NCBI GenBank assembly: GCA_018830285.1
Contig: JAHJSB010000029.1
Coordinates: forward strand, 62,001-126,000
Length of the DNA: 64,000 bases
Direction: 5' to 3'
Origin: Alphaproteobacteria bacterium
GTDB taxonomy: Bacteria > Pseudomonadota > Alphaproteobacteria > Caulobacterales > Hyphomonadaceae
The translations under genes were made by a program, and so were the position numbers. Positions 36,819 through 45,340 of this stretch are shown in pieces. Numbering within the stretch: position 1 is the stretch's first letter; each line of letters starts with the position of its first letter. The notes under the pieces were generated by a model. It did no database searches. It had not been told where the DNA came from and was given only the letters and a program-made list of their open reading frames with translations.

Positions 36819-38357
36819 TCATTGGGTTTCGCTGGCGCACCGGGAGGCCAGACCGGCAAGATGTGACCGGTAGGGATCAGGAGAAAATGTCGTATGCTTC
36901 TGAGGTTCAGAAGCATGCAACCTGGTAATCTCTTCCAACATGAAACCAACACGGGAAAGATCGGCGCTGCATGTCGACACGAGCAGGTTGCTCGTTTCAC
37001 CAGGATCACGGGCCGTGTCGTAGAACTCCATGAGCACATCCCCGGCATATCCGGTCGGCCGCACGGGATCGCGCAGGATGAGCTTGAAGCCGGCGGCGTC
37101 GACAAGTCCGTACGCGAATGGCATCATGGCGAGGTTTCCGCGCTCGACATAGGCAAAGTCCCGTTTCCCCGGACGATCGGTGTCTTTGAGTATGCCGGCG
37201 AAACTGACACTGTCGAGGGTCCGGCCTGAGCCTTCGCTCGCCGCAATTCGAGATCCTGTCAGCTCAGAAATCGTGAGAAACAAATCACTCAGATGAACGA
37301 GCGCATCGCTGCGTCCTGTTTCCACGGCGCCATTCCCATCATGGCTCGACCATATCTGGACGGGGACACGTATGCCGCCCTCGTAAAGACTTGCCTTGGC
37401 GCGATAGCCGGCAGAGCCTGGTCCGCGATACACTTCGGCTGCCGATCCGTTATCTCCAAGGAAAATGTATATGATCGGCCGGGTCGCGACCTCATCCATC
37501 CTGGTGACCAGTCGCTCGATCTCGTTGTCAAGCGCTTCAAGCATCGCGTTGTATTGCCTGTCGAGCCGCGGTTCTCGCCGGTTGGCGTGATATTCGTCCG
37601 GGCCGGGCTGCCTTTTCGAGATTTCCCTGAGCATTGTGCCGGAAAGATCGCCCTGTGAGTGCAGCGCTGACGGGGGGATATGATAGGGCTTATGGGGGTT
37701 GGTAAAACTCACCCAATAGAGGCTTGGCCTCGATGACGGGGACGAGATGAAATTTTCGATGACCGCGTCGACAATCCGCGTTGTCCGGTAGGTCGACTGG
37801 TTACCGACAGATACGCCATTGCGCATCCAGTCGTAATCATAGAAGCGATAGGTATCATGCTGGCGCGGTGTGCCTTCGAAGATATCAAACCCCTGGAGTC
37901 CAGGATTGTGTTCTGCGCCATTCTCATCGTCGGCCAGGTGCCATTTGCCGAACGCACCCATGATATAATTGCCCGGACTGTTCGCCCTGACACGTTCTGC
38001 AAGCGTCTCCTCGTCCAGTGAGAGCTTGCGCGCTGATTGCCTGACATCGCCGGTCCCGGTGCGAAACGGATGACGGCCCGTCATCAGGCTGGCGCGACTT
38101 GGTGTACATACCGGGTGCGCATAGGCCCGGTCAAACACCAGGGACGCCTCACACCGTGCAGCGAGATGTTTCATAACGCTGTCAGGGTCATGACAGGGCG
38201 CGACATCCAGGCCGAGATCATCAGCAATCAACAGGACAATCGTCGGATAGTCCCTCTCATTGTCGGGCAGCGCTTGTTGCGTACAGGCCGGAAGCAGGGC
38301 CACCACCAAACCGATGGCAATCCTGCCAGGCAAGTTGCGCATCGATTGCGGTTTCAT
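36819..38357 (-). CDS. Sulfatase lipoprotein coupled to gspC-like gene
   Basis: 512 aa. It has a signal peptide with lipobox (LLPAC, Cys25). The sulfatase core is unmistakable: 'IVLLIADDLGLDV' (metal ligands D46, D47), then HPVCTPSRASLMTGRHPFRTG with Cys84 in C-x-P-S-R, the residue converted to formylglycine by the aerobic maturase. 'GAFGKWHLADDENGAEHNPGLQGF' and 'FLGDNGSAAEVYRGPGSAGYRAKASLYEGGIRVP' are further active-site stretches. It would hydrolyse sulfate esters at the envelope. The ATG overlaps the gspC-like stop (ATGA), so it ends the gspK-L-M-C operon. No formylglycine-generating enzyme is in the window. Confidence 0.93.
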   Translation of the reverse strand: MKPQSMRNLPGRIAIGLVVALLPACTQQALPDNERDYPTIVLLIADDLGLDVAPCHDPDSVMKHLAARCEASLVFDRAYAHPVCTPSRASLMTGRHPFRTGTGDVRQSARKLSLDEETLAERVRANSPGNYIMGAFGKWHLADDENGAEHNPGLQGFDIFEGTPRQHDTYRFYDYDWMRNGVSVGNQSTYRTTRIVDAVIENFISSPSSRPSLYWVSFTNPHKPYHIPPSALHSQGDLSGTMLREISKRQPGPDEYHANRREPRLDRQYNAMLEALDNEIERLVTRMDEVATRPIIYIFLGDNGSAAEVYRGPGSAGYRAKASLYEGGIRVPVQIWSSHDGNGAVETGRSDALVHLSDLFLTISELTGSRIAASEGSGRTLDSVSFAGILKDTDRPGKRDFAYVERGNLAMMPFAYGLVDAAGFKLILRDPVRPTGYAGDVLMEFYDTARDPGETSNLLVSTCSADLSRVGFMLEEITRLHASEPQKHTTFSPDPYRSHLAGLASRCASETQ

Positions 38358-38830
38358 GCAGGTGGTTCACTCGCCGTCAGATCGAAAACCTCAATAATTC
38401 CATCTTGTTCTGCGACCACCTTGTCGAGCGTGATCTCCCGGATGATCCAGTCTCCCGGCAGCGTGTCATTGGCGCCGGCATTCAGGATCGCACCATCGGG
38501 CATGCGGATCTGGAGCTTGTATTCTCCATCAATTTTCGCCGCTGACAGGATGGGTGGAAATGCTGCCTGGCCTGGTTCATCTGTATCGGTGACCTCGCCG
38601 TCTGGTGTCACGCTTTGATCGGAATAGGGTTGCGGGAAAAGCTTGCTCCCAAACAAATCCTGCAGGAACCGGTCCTTGGAGACAGAATAATCGATCGGCA
38701 GGGATTGCGGGACCCATTGCGCCGCGATCCCGCTCGCTGCGGCATCAGCCGAGCGCGATCCGGACACGAATCCGAGCGCGGCGCCGATGCCTGCCAGCGC
38801 GAGCAGCAAGATAAGGAACGACCTGTTCAA
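38354..38830 (-). CDS. GspC-like inner-membrane T2SS protein
   Basis: 158 aa. TTG start overlapping the gspM stop (TTGA), with GGAGG 7 nt upstream. One N-terminal membrane span ('SFLILLLALAGIGAALGFVSG') is followed by a periplasmic region ending in an HR-like module: 'FPPILSAAKIDGEYKLQIRMPDGAILNAGANDTLPGDWIIREITLDKVVAEQDGIIEVFDL'. The pattern (G-D-x-I/L...I..D.V....G) resembles the GspC/PulC homology region that contacts the secretin. It lacks a PDZ or coiled-coil C-terminus. It could instead be a short GspN/GspP type component. Its place after gspK-L-M supports a T2SS role. Confidence 0.6.
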   Translation of the reverse strand: MNRSFLILLLALAGIGAALGFVSGSRSADAAASGIAAQWVPQSLPIDYSVSKDRFLQDLFGSKLFPQPYSDQSVTPDGEVTDTDEPGQAAFPPILSAAKIDGEYKLQIRMPDGAILNAGANDTLPGDWIIREITLDKVVAEQDGIIEVFDLTASEPPA

Positions 38831-39414
38831 GGCGCTTCCTCCAAAACAGCGTCGCTGGGCAGGTAGGGCAGGTAACCGCCGAGCGAGAGGCGCGTTCGCT
38901 GCTTGTCCCTGAGGGGCGCTGAAACCTCGGTTATGATGAAAGACTTGCTAGCGGTCGATAGTTCGACAAGCAGTGACATCAGGACATGGGAATCGCCAAC
39001 ACCGGCAATTTCATATCGCAGCAGATCTTCAGAGCCGACCCTGACAGGATCACTCGACACCGATAGTTTGACGCTTTCCAGCCCTGTCTTGGCAAGAAGG
39101 GCCGCGGCGGCAGCCTGCGCTTCGGCCGAGGCGATGCCAGGCGTTGCACCGCGCCATCGACGCTCGATCCATGCCTCGCGCGCAATTCTCGCCTGCTCGG
39201 CGCGTTCCTTCCAAAGATCAACACCGTCTGTCTGGGACACGAGGGCAAGTTCGCTTCTGGCCGCCGACACATCGGCCTCGGCTGCTTTCCTGGCATCATG
39301 CAATTGCAGAAGCCCGTAACCGAGCCCCAAAGCAAGGAAAGCCGAAAGGCCGTAAGCCAGGCGCGGTGTCATCTGCGCCGCGAGTGCGGCCTGAATATCC
39401 TTTAAACGGCTCAT
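38827..39414 (-). CDS. GspM-like T2SS inner-membrane protein
   Basis: About 195 aa from ATG 39414, which overlaps the gspL stop as ATGA; the frame extends to 39501 but that would lie inside gspL. It has an N-terminal cytoplasmic stub, a membrane span ('LAYGLSAFLALGLGYGLLQL'), a coiled segment, and a C-terminal alpha/beta ferredoxin-like part ('VLMSLLVELSTASKSFIITEVSAPL'), the GspM/PilO layout. Sequence identity with known GspM is low; the call rests on topology and position between gspL and the gspC-like gene. Confidence 0.65.
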   Translation of the reverse strand: MSRLKDIQAALAAQMTPRLAYGLSAFLALGLGYGLLQLHDARKAAEADVSAARSELALVSQTDGVDLWKERAEQARIAREAWIERRWRGATPGIASAEAQAAAAALLAKTGLESVKLSVSSDPVRVGSEDLLRYEIAGVGDSHVLMSLLVELSTASKSFIITEVSAPLRDKQRTRLSLGGYLPYLPSDAVLEEAP

Positions 39415-40502
39415 TGCGCTGGCACCGTGTCCGGGCGCGCGCCGGTTTCGACCTTCCCGACGATCTGGCGAGTCGCCGGATCGTAGCGGACCCGCGTCCA
39501 ACTGGCACTCTGTTCGAGACCTGAAACCATGGAAACGACATTCTGTGTTTCGGAAGACTGGAGGGTGACGCGCAATTCGCCGTCAAGGTATTCAATCCGT
39601 TCGACCGGCGATGTAACTGACGCAAGGGCCGAATCAAGATCCATCAATGCGAACACGAGCGAGACCGGGTCACCGGGCGCTGACATATCAGAGACGAGCT
39701 TCTGATCGGCCAGAGCCTGGCGCCGAAGGTTCAGCCAGGGCTCTGCAGCGACCCGTTGTTTTGTCAACGCTGCCTGGATCGAAGACCTTTCCTGGACCAG
39801 GCGCGCATATTGCGTCGCTTCACAGCCGGCTGGAACCGCAGCAAGGGCGAGGACCGTCATCGCCAGTTGCAACGGCCCGATCGATTGCAGCCGGTCATTC
39901 AGGTCACGCCGCACCCAGAAGATATTCGTGTTCCATTGAGCCGGTTCAGGCTCGGGCATGGAAAATGCCAGCGGGTTGCCATCTATATCGACCGGCCAGT
40001 CGCGCGACCTGGCGCCTGCAATGAACTGGTTCCAGTCATCCACGCCCGGCCGCTGGGCCCACCATCTCGAAGCGATGCAGGTTTCATTCAACCAGATTTC
40101 CCCGTCATAGCCCTCGCTGGCTTCAACGATACGCGCCCCGTTGGCCAGAGGACGTCGCGCGAGCGGCTCCGGGATGACACGCGCGCGACGTGTGCCCGTG
40201 AGCGCCTCGATGGCATTCCTGTCCCAACTCCAGATCGACGCTTCTGTCGGCCGCGGTCCCGGTGTCCGGACCGTGACAAGGAAGTCCGGATCGCGGTATC
40301 GCGATTCAAATGCGGCCTGCGCGAGCGCGGCACGCCGGCCCTTCTGGTCTCCACGAGGAATCTTGCGCCGCGCATGGGTAAAATACCGGTTCGGCAAAAC
40401 AACGATACGCCCGAGCAATCTCGGCCCTGGCAGCAATGCCACGGGTCGGTCATCGCTATCGGGAATCCATAGCTGCGGAAAAAATAGACTGAAGAGGGGC
40501 AT
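39411..40502 (-). CDS. GspL-like T2SS assembly platform protein
   Basis: About 363 aa from ATG 40502 (the frame is open to 40688 inside gspK). An actin-like cytoplasmic part comes first (about 1-220, low conservation), then a membrane-proximal 'LQLAMTVLALAAVPAGCEATQYARLV' and a periplasmic part with 'LDLDSALASVTSPVERIEYLDGELRVTLQSSETQNVVSMVSGLE', the ferredoxin-like domain typical of GspL. It overlaps gspK by 47 nt and gspM by 4 nt. It bridges GspE to the periplasmic machinery. The call depends partly on gene order. Confidence 0.65.
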   Translation of the reverse strand: MPLFSLFFPQLWIPDSDDRPVALLPGPRLLGRIVVLPNRYFTHARRKIPRGDQKGRRAALAQAAFESRYRDPDFLVTVRTPGPRPTEASIWSWDRNAIEALTGTRRARVIPEPLARRPLANGARIVEASEGYDGEIWLNETCIASRWWAQRPGVDDWNQFIAGARSRDWPVDIDGNPLAFSMPEPEPAQWNTNIFWVRRDLNDRLQSIGPLQLAMTVLALAAVPAGCEATQYARLVQERSSIQAALTKQRVAAEPWLNLRRQALADQKLVSDMSAPGDPVSLVFALMDLDSALASVTSPVERIEYLDGELRVTLQSSETQNVVSMVSGLEQSASWTRVRYDPATRQIVGKVETGARPDTVPAQ

Positions 40503-41493
40503 GGCGTTCTGCTGGGTCTCCGGTGCCGGCGGGTACGGGGTATTCCGCAACGCAGCGCCTGGTAAAGGGTTGATCTGCCGCTCCTGCGGTTCTCTCAATT
40601 TCGACGACCCTGCGCAACCCGAAGCGCGCGTTGGGCGAAGTCGCGGTAAGAACAAACTGAGCCCGTTCGCTCGGAAAACGGCTGTCAATCAGCTGGGTTT
40701 CCACCAGATCGTCCGAATATCCGGTGAGATTCCCAGTAAAAGCCGACAATATGGGCAGGAGCTGCACCGGAATGCCTGCTTTGCGGGGCATGCCTGATGT
40801 CGCAAAGAGCGTCGTATACATGAACGCTTCCCTGTCCAGTGATCGCTTCTGGGCAAAGCCGAATATGTGCCCGATCTCCTCGAAACTCCTGAGATTGGAA
40901 TTGGAGGGAGGCGAAAGGCGCGCCAATCGGTAATCGGCGCGCTCAGCCCCAAGAAACTGCCGCATCGAATCTGCATCCCGATAGTCGGCTATCCGGGCTG
41001 ACAGGATGCGCGCCTCTTCGCCATCGCCGATGACCGACTTCAGCCAGGCAGTCAGGACCGGCAAATCGGCCGAGTTCAGGGAGATCAGCCCGTCGGCGTC
41101 CTGATAGGCGATTTCGACGACATTATCCCCGATCACAGCTTGCCGGACCCCGCCTGTCGCCGACCATATGTCGGCCTGATCAAGACCTTCCTCGCTGAGT
41201 GGTTCACCCATCATCAGCTCCGCTTCGTCCACGGGACGGTTTGACAGGTCCAGGCCAGCGCTCACCATGGGCCGTGTCAGGAAGACATGGGTTGCTCCGG
41301 CTTCAGCTTCATCGAGCGCCCAGACGAGCGTATTGCGATCTGCCATTTCTCCAATCGCGCCCTGGCTTCGCATCAAGGCTTCTGCGCCAAGTGCCGTCAA
41401 CAGGGACAAAATGGCAACCACAGCCAGAACATAGGGGAGTACGAACCCTGACTCCTTCGTATCTGGCAACCGCCGGGCATGGAACGACAACAT
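40456..41493 (-). CDS. gspK: Type II secretion minor pseudopilin GspK
   Basis: About 345 aa. ATG 41493 is preferred over 41499, because the AGGA motif lies just before and overlaps the latter. The leader ends at 'ESGFVLPYVLAVVAILSLLTALGAEAL', in which the usual Glu at +5 is not in place; this is normal for GspK. The inserted alpha domain is present: 'YQDADGLISLNSADLPVLTAWLK', 'ARIADYRDADS', 'FEEIGHIFGF', and 'YTTLFATSG'. It is a pseudopilus tip subunit with GspI and GspJ, and the first gene of the minus-strand K-L-M-C-sulfatase unit. Confidence 0.88.
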   Translation of the reverse strand: MLSFHARRLPDTKESGFVLPYVLAVVAILSLLTALGAEALMRSQGAIGEMADRNTLVWALDEAEAGATHVFLTRPMVSAGLDLSNRPVDEAELMMGEPLSEEGLDQADIWSATGGVRQAVIGDNVVEIAYQDADGLISLNSADLPVLTAWLKSVIGDGEEARILSARIADYRDADSMRQFLGAERADYRLARLSPPSNSNLRSFEEIGHIFGFAQKRSLDREAFMYTTLFATSGMPRKAGIPVQLLPILSAFTGNLTGYSDDLVETQLIDSRFPSERAQFVLTATSPNARFGLRRVVEIERTAGAADQPFTRRCVAEYPVPAGTGDPAERHAPLQSIFSAAMDSR

Positions 41494-41499
41494 GATCAT

Positions 41500-42085
41500 C
41501 CTGTTTATTCGAGCACAATTTCTGCCCCTTTGCCAATCGATCTGTCAGGGGAGAACACAGTCAAACGAAGCCACTTCGGCTGGCTGGATCCATTTTCAAC
41601 CGGCTAGCCCACCTGTTCGGTCTGCGCGAAACGGTTTATCGGACCACCTCTTCATTGAACTCTCATCGATGAACAAAAGCCGCCCCGGCTCGATGCGTAT
41701 GGCCGGCTGCCTCGCCAGCTGCCTTTCTAATTGAAGCGACCCCTCAGGCTACGAATGCAGATCCAACTATAGCCCCCGATTGGGGTCCAAATTCACTGGC
41801 GAGCGAGGTACCTGAATATATCAATCAACGCCAAATTACCTCCTATAGTCGCGAGAGCTAACTTTGAGGAGGGGCCAGAACCTGCAATGGAATATTCTAC
41901 AGAGTATTGGATAAAAGTAGCCTAGATTTGCTATTGCCTGTGCGATGACTTTTAGGTCTACCCAGATGAGCTATCTCCCATATTCCCACACGCGGGGCTG
42001 GAATAGTCTGATGGCGCTGGGATCCGTTAATTTTAGCAATCATCGGTTTATTACTGGATTCACCGAATAGAGGTCAGGAGCCTGC
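41500..42085. other. 586-nt gene-free region, AT-richer in its right half
   Basis: It must contain the gspK promoter (leftward) and that of the sulfotransferase-like gene (rightward). From about 41740 to 42080 the base composition turns AT-rich compared with the rest. A GAGGAGG motif at about 41872 precedes a 12-codon frame (41887-41925) too far away to be convincing. No RNA or hairpin was recognised. Confidence 0.5.
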
Positions 42086-43075
42086 TTGCATACAATATTC
42101 CATATTGGAGCGCCGAAAACGGGCACGACAGCGATTCAGTTCGCGTTGGCAACCGCGCGTGAAGCTTTGCTTCAGCAAGGAATATGCTACCCACAAAGCG
42201 TACGTGGCGTTGTCCATCATGGTTTTTTCGCTGCCTCGTTCCAGCCGCGACTGTCGCGTGGCTACCAATTCGTCCAGTCGCTCGACCCTGATCAATTCAA
42301 TTTGGACGTCGAGGAGCAAAGCGCATTCATAAACGCCGCCGCGACCAGCGGCGAATTTGAAACACTAATCGTAAGTTCGGAAGACTTCTTCTTCGATATC
42401 ATCTTTCGCGCCAACAAGAGCGGCTTCGACACTATCCGGGCCAATTCGAACTCATTCACCGTCGCTGCCTATGTGCGCTCGCCGGCAGATCACTATCTCT
42501 CAGTTGCACAGCAAATTCTCAAAGCTTCTCACATTTTGCCCGAACCTCTGTACCGTATGCGACCGGCGCTCTCGGGTTGGGCAAGTTTGTTTCCGGATAG
42601 TCTCAGGGTCAGAGTGTTCGTACAAAATGTCGCGGCAGACTTTTGCCAGGCATTTGTACCCGAACTGGCACCCGATTTCATGCAGTCGCAATCGCGCAAG
42701 AATGAAACGATGAGTTCGGAAGCTATGTACCTTCTCCAGGAATATCGGCGCGAAAACTTCCCTGATGTACCGAACATGCTCAATCGGGAAACAACAGTCT
42801 TCATCACCGCATTGCAACGCGCTGATCGTTCGATTGAAGGATATAGAAAGCCAATCTTGCGGCAAAGTATCATCGCTGCAGTCGAATCGCTGGCAGAAGA
42901 CGCATATTGGCTCCGTGACAATCTCGGCATCCAGTTCGAAGGGTTTGAATACAGTCCAAATCGCCCGAAGCCCCAGTTCGCGTTTGGTGATCTGAATGTC
43001 GCGGACATATGTAATATCGATCACGAGCGACTTAGTGTTCTACGGGCAACGATTTCTGGGCTACCGTTAAGATGA
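42086..43075 (+). CDS. Sulfotransferase-like P-loop protein
   Basis: 329 aa, TTG start with AGGAG 5 nt upstream. The N-terminal 'TIFHIGAPKTGTTAIQFALATAREALLQQGICYP' is the PAPS-binding loop pattern of bacterial sulfotransferase-like proteins (GxxKTGTT). 'SFTVAAYVRSPADHYLSVAQQILK' matches the 3'-phosphate segment (R-x-P). 'FVQNVAADFCQAF' and a poorly conserved C-terminus follow. Probably a glycan sulfotransferase; some such proteins are inactive or use other substrates. It lies in a locally AT-richer patch with a methyltransferase and an IS remnant, suggesting acquisition by transfer. Confidence 0.7.
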   Translation: MHTIFHIGAPKTGTTAIQFALATAREALLQQGICYPQSVRGVVHHGFFAASFQPRLSRGYQFVQSLDPDQFNLDVEEQSAFINAAATSGEFETLIVSSEDFFFDIIFRANKSGFDTIRANSNSFTVAAYVRSPADHYLSVAQQILKASHILPEPLYRMRPALSGWASLFPDSLRVRVFVQNVAADFCQAFVPELAPDFMQSQSRKNETMSSEAMYLLQEYRRENFPDVPNMLNRETTVFITALQRADRSIEGYRKPILRQSIIAAVESLAEDAYWLRDNLGIQFEGFEYSPNRPKPQFAFGDLNVADICNIDHERLSVLRATISGLPLR

Positions 43076-43158
43076 CAGTGCAGGAATAGAGCACCCGCTC
43101 ATTCATCGATCCAAGTATCGAGACCTCTAAACTTGAAGTCCTTGCAGGACCATTCTGT

Positions 43159-44004
43159 ATGATGGAAGAAGCGGATAATCATTCCCAAGCTGAAAGATTT
43201 TTGCGCAAGATGAATATGGCATTCCAGCTTCTCACAGACGAACAATGGTTTGATCACGTTGTGAGCGATTTCCAGGTTCCGACCGAAGACGTTCAAACAG
43301 GTACGGTTGGCCGCGCCGGCCTTCCTGTTTTGCGGGACGGATTCCTGTTCTGGCAGTTCGCCCGGCAAATGCTACAGCAACACGGCAACGGACTTTCGGG
43401 AGATACGAAGGTCATGGATTTTGGTTGCGCATGGGGCCGCATTCTCCGGTTCTGGCTGAAGGATGTCCCACGATCCAACCTTTATGGTTTCGATGTCCAG
43501 GAGCGGCTGCTCGCCTTTGCGCGCCAGCATGTGGCAGGCTGTCACTATTCGGTCAGCGATCCTTTCCCGCCGATCCATGCGGAAAACAACACCTTCGACA
43601 TGATCTACGCATTCTCTGTTTTCTCGCACCTCCCGGCAAATGTTGCTGACCAATGGATAGACGAGTTCGCCCGCGTCCTTAAACCTGGTGGCATTGCCTG
43701 CCTGACCACTCGCCCTCGGGCGCATATCGACCGGCCCAGCACGAAGGCCGCCAAGGAATCGAAAGCAGGTGCGTTTTCGGCAATGTACAGCGCCCGCGAG
43801 GAGAATCTAAAGCGCTATGATGCAGGCGAGTTCATCTATTATCCAGGCGGAAGCGCCGGGGAGCTGTCTGCTGAGACTTATGGTGAAGCGGTGATTCCGG
43901 AGGCCTACGCGCGCAAGAACTGGCAATCTCTCGAACTGGTCGGGTTCTTCGAAAACTACACGCAGGCATACATGCAACCCTGTTTCGTGTTGCGGAAAAC
44001 CTAG
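43159..44004 (+). CDS. Class I SAM-dependent methyltransferase
   Basis: 281 aa. SAM-binding motif I is 'TKVMDFGCAWGRILRFWL', with 'LYGFDVQERLLAFAR' as motif II, 'TFDMIYAFSVFSHLPANVADQWIDEFARVLKPGGIACLTTRP' as motifs III-IV. There is no zinc ribbon, unlike the three methyltransferases at 10-20 kb. It follows the sulfotransferase-like gene by 83 nt. AGGA about 9 nt before the ATG supports the start. The substrate is probably a surface sugar. Confidence 0.78.
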   Translation: MMEEADNHSQAERFLRKMNMAFQLLTDEQWFDHVVSDFQVPTEDVQTGTVGRAGLPVLRDGFLFWQFARQMLQQHGNGLSGDTKVMDFGCAWGRILRFWLKDVPRSNLYGFDVQERLLAFARQHVAGCHYSVSDPFPPIHAENNTFDMIYAFSVFSHLPANVADQWIDEFARVLKPGGIACLTTRPRAHIDRPSTKAAKESKAGAFSAMYSAREENLKRYDAGEFIYYPGGSAGELSAETYGEAVIPEAYARKNWQSLELVGFFENYTQAYMQPCFVLRKT

Positions 44005-44067
44005 GCAGCGCACTACGTCCTCACCGATGCCAATATAATGAAGGCCATGCCTGGACGACGGCGGGAG

Positions 44068-44360
44068 TCACTGGACCTGGCGGGCATCCAGGGTCTCGGC
44101 GCCCAGCAGCCACCAGATTCGGGTGGCTGCGAGTCTGATTCCAGCCATGACGTTGGTGCTGCAGGGTCGTAGCGGATGGCGATGCGCTGCCAGTCCTTGC
44201 GACCGCAGAACATGCGCTCAACCACGTCGCATTGGCGACAGATAGCCTTGTCATCGTCACACGGTACCTTGCGACTGGACACGGACAGGATGACGGGCTC
44301 GGTGCCTCGTACTTCCAGCCGCTCTCGAAACCGCTTGCTAGCATACCCCCTTGTTGTAAA
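44068..44360 (-). pseudogene. Decayed IS5-family transposase, C-terminal remnant
   Basis: Read on the minus strand the pieces are 'GGYASKRFRERLEVRGTEPVI', then 'KAICRQCDVVERMFCGRKDWQRIAIRYD', and after a frame change 'NVMAGIRLAATRIWWLLG', ending in TGA at 44070-44068. This follows the IS5/IS427-type DDE transposase end (YRQR..VERMFGRLKDWRRIATRYD...). The frame is broken at least twice, and the N-terminal two thirds and both terminal repeats are missing. It lies between the methyltransferase and rmlC, marking an old insertion or recombination point. Confidence 0.75.
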
Positions 44361-44576
44361 CTTCCTCGCCCATGGCGGAAGTCACGTCTGCTGCATAGGC
44401 GTGGGTGTGATCCGTCTAGTTTGGGAGGGATGGTAGGGACGTCCCCGGGCAAGTCAGGTTACGATCCCTACGATGAAATCCCTCTCTGGAAAAATCAGGA
44501 TCCGCCAATCGGGCGATCGTCCTCTCAGGCACGAATCTGTCAGGAAGCTCGTATGATTTGCCAGGGAGAAGGGCGA

Positions 44577-45134
44577 TTAGAACGGTGTCCTGAACGTCGC
44601 GAAGCGCTGCGCCTGCGCGTCCTTGCCCGACAGCAAAGCCGCGTCGACTGGCAAGCCCCACTCGATGGCCAGTTCTGCATCGTTCCACAACACGCCGCCG
44701 TCACATTCCCTGGAATAGTAATTGTCCACCTTGTAGGCGATCTCGGTGTCGGGCTCGCGTGTCACAAAGCCATGCAGGAATCCGCGCGGCACGAAGATCT
44801 GTACGCCATTGGCCGCCGACAGCTCGGCGCTTACCCACTTGCCATAGGTCGGCGACGCGCTGCGCGCATCAACTGCCACATCGCGAATCCTGCCGCGCAA
44901 TACGCGCACGAGCTTGGCCTGAGCAAAAGGCGGCGCCTGGAAATGCAACCCTCTGACTGTGCCTGACTTAATTGACAACGACTGGTTGTCCTGCACAAAA
45001 TCAGCATTGATTCCGGCATTCTTGAACGCCTCGGCATTATAGGTCTCCGAGAAGAACCCGCGATCATCCCTGAAACGCGGCGGGGTCACCAGTTTAACGT
45101 CAGGTATGGCGAGCGGCTCGACAATCAGAGGCAT
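44577..45134 (-). CDS. rmlC: dTDP-4-dehydrorhamnose 3,5-epimerase
   Basis: 185 aa from ATG 45134; the frame is open to 45350 but the family begins 'MPLIVEPLAIPDVKLVTPPRFRDDRGFFSETYN' there, with AAGGAA upstream. The cupin core has 'FVQDNQSLSIKSGTVRGLHFQ' with catalytic His, 'LVRVLRGRIRDVAVDAR', 'IFVPRGFLHGFVT' and 'YKVDNYYSRECDGG', full length. Third step of dTDP-L-rhamnose synthesis. It is 38 kb from rmlBDA, unusual since the four are normally together. It faces a GT4 gene whose frame overlaps only at the unused upstream part. Confidence 0.93.
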   Translation of the reverse strand: MPLIVEPLAIPDVKLVTPPRFRDDRGFFSETYNAEAFKNAGINADFVQDNQSLSIKSGTVRGLHFQAPPFAQAKLVRVLRGRIRDVAVDARSASPTYGKWVSAELSAANGVQIFVPRGFLHGFVTREPDTEIAYKVDNYYSRECDGGVLWNDAELAIEWGLPVDAALLSGKDAQAQRFATFRTPF

Positions 45135-45340
45135 TGAGCAATTCCTTTCAGGGATCCAGTCGTGATGGCCGATTGCACATCTGGCCCGGACAGGCCAGCC
45201 ATTATCCTGTAGGCGAACCTCACCGACCGAAACCAAGGCGGCAGCATTCGCGTGAGGATCTTGCGCGCCATGCCGCTGGCAGGCATACAAAAAGCGAGCG
45301 CTGGGTGCAAATACCGGAAAGTGTCGTATCAGCTTTGCAG

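Noticed and set aside
41887-41925. Possible 12-codon leader peptide after a GAGGAGG motif
   Set aside because: The spacing from the motif to the ATG is about 14 nt, there is no attenuator structure, and it is not adjacent to a gene start.
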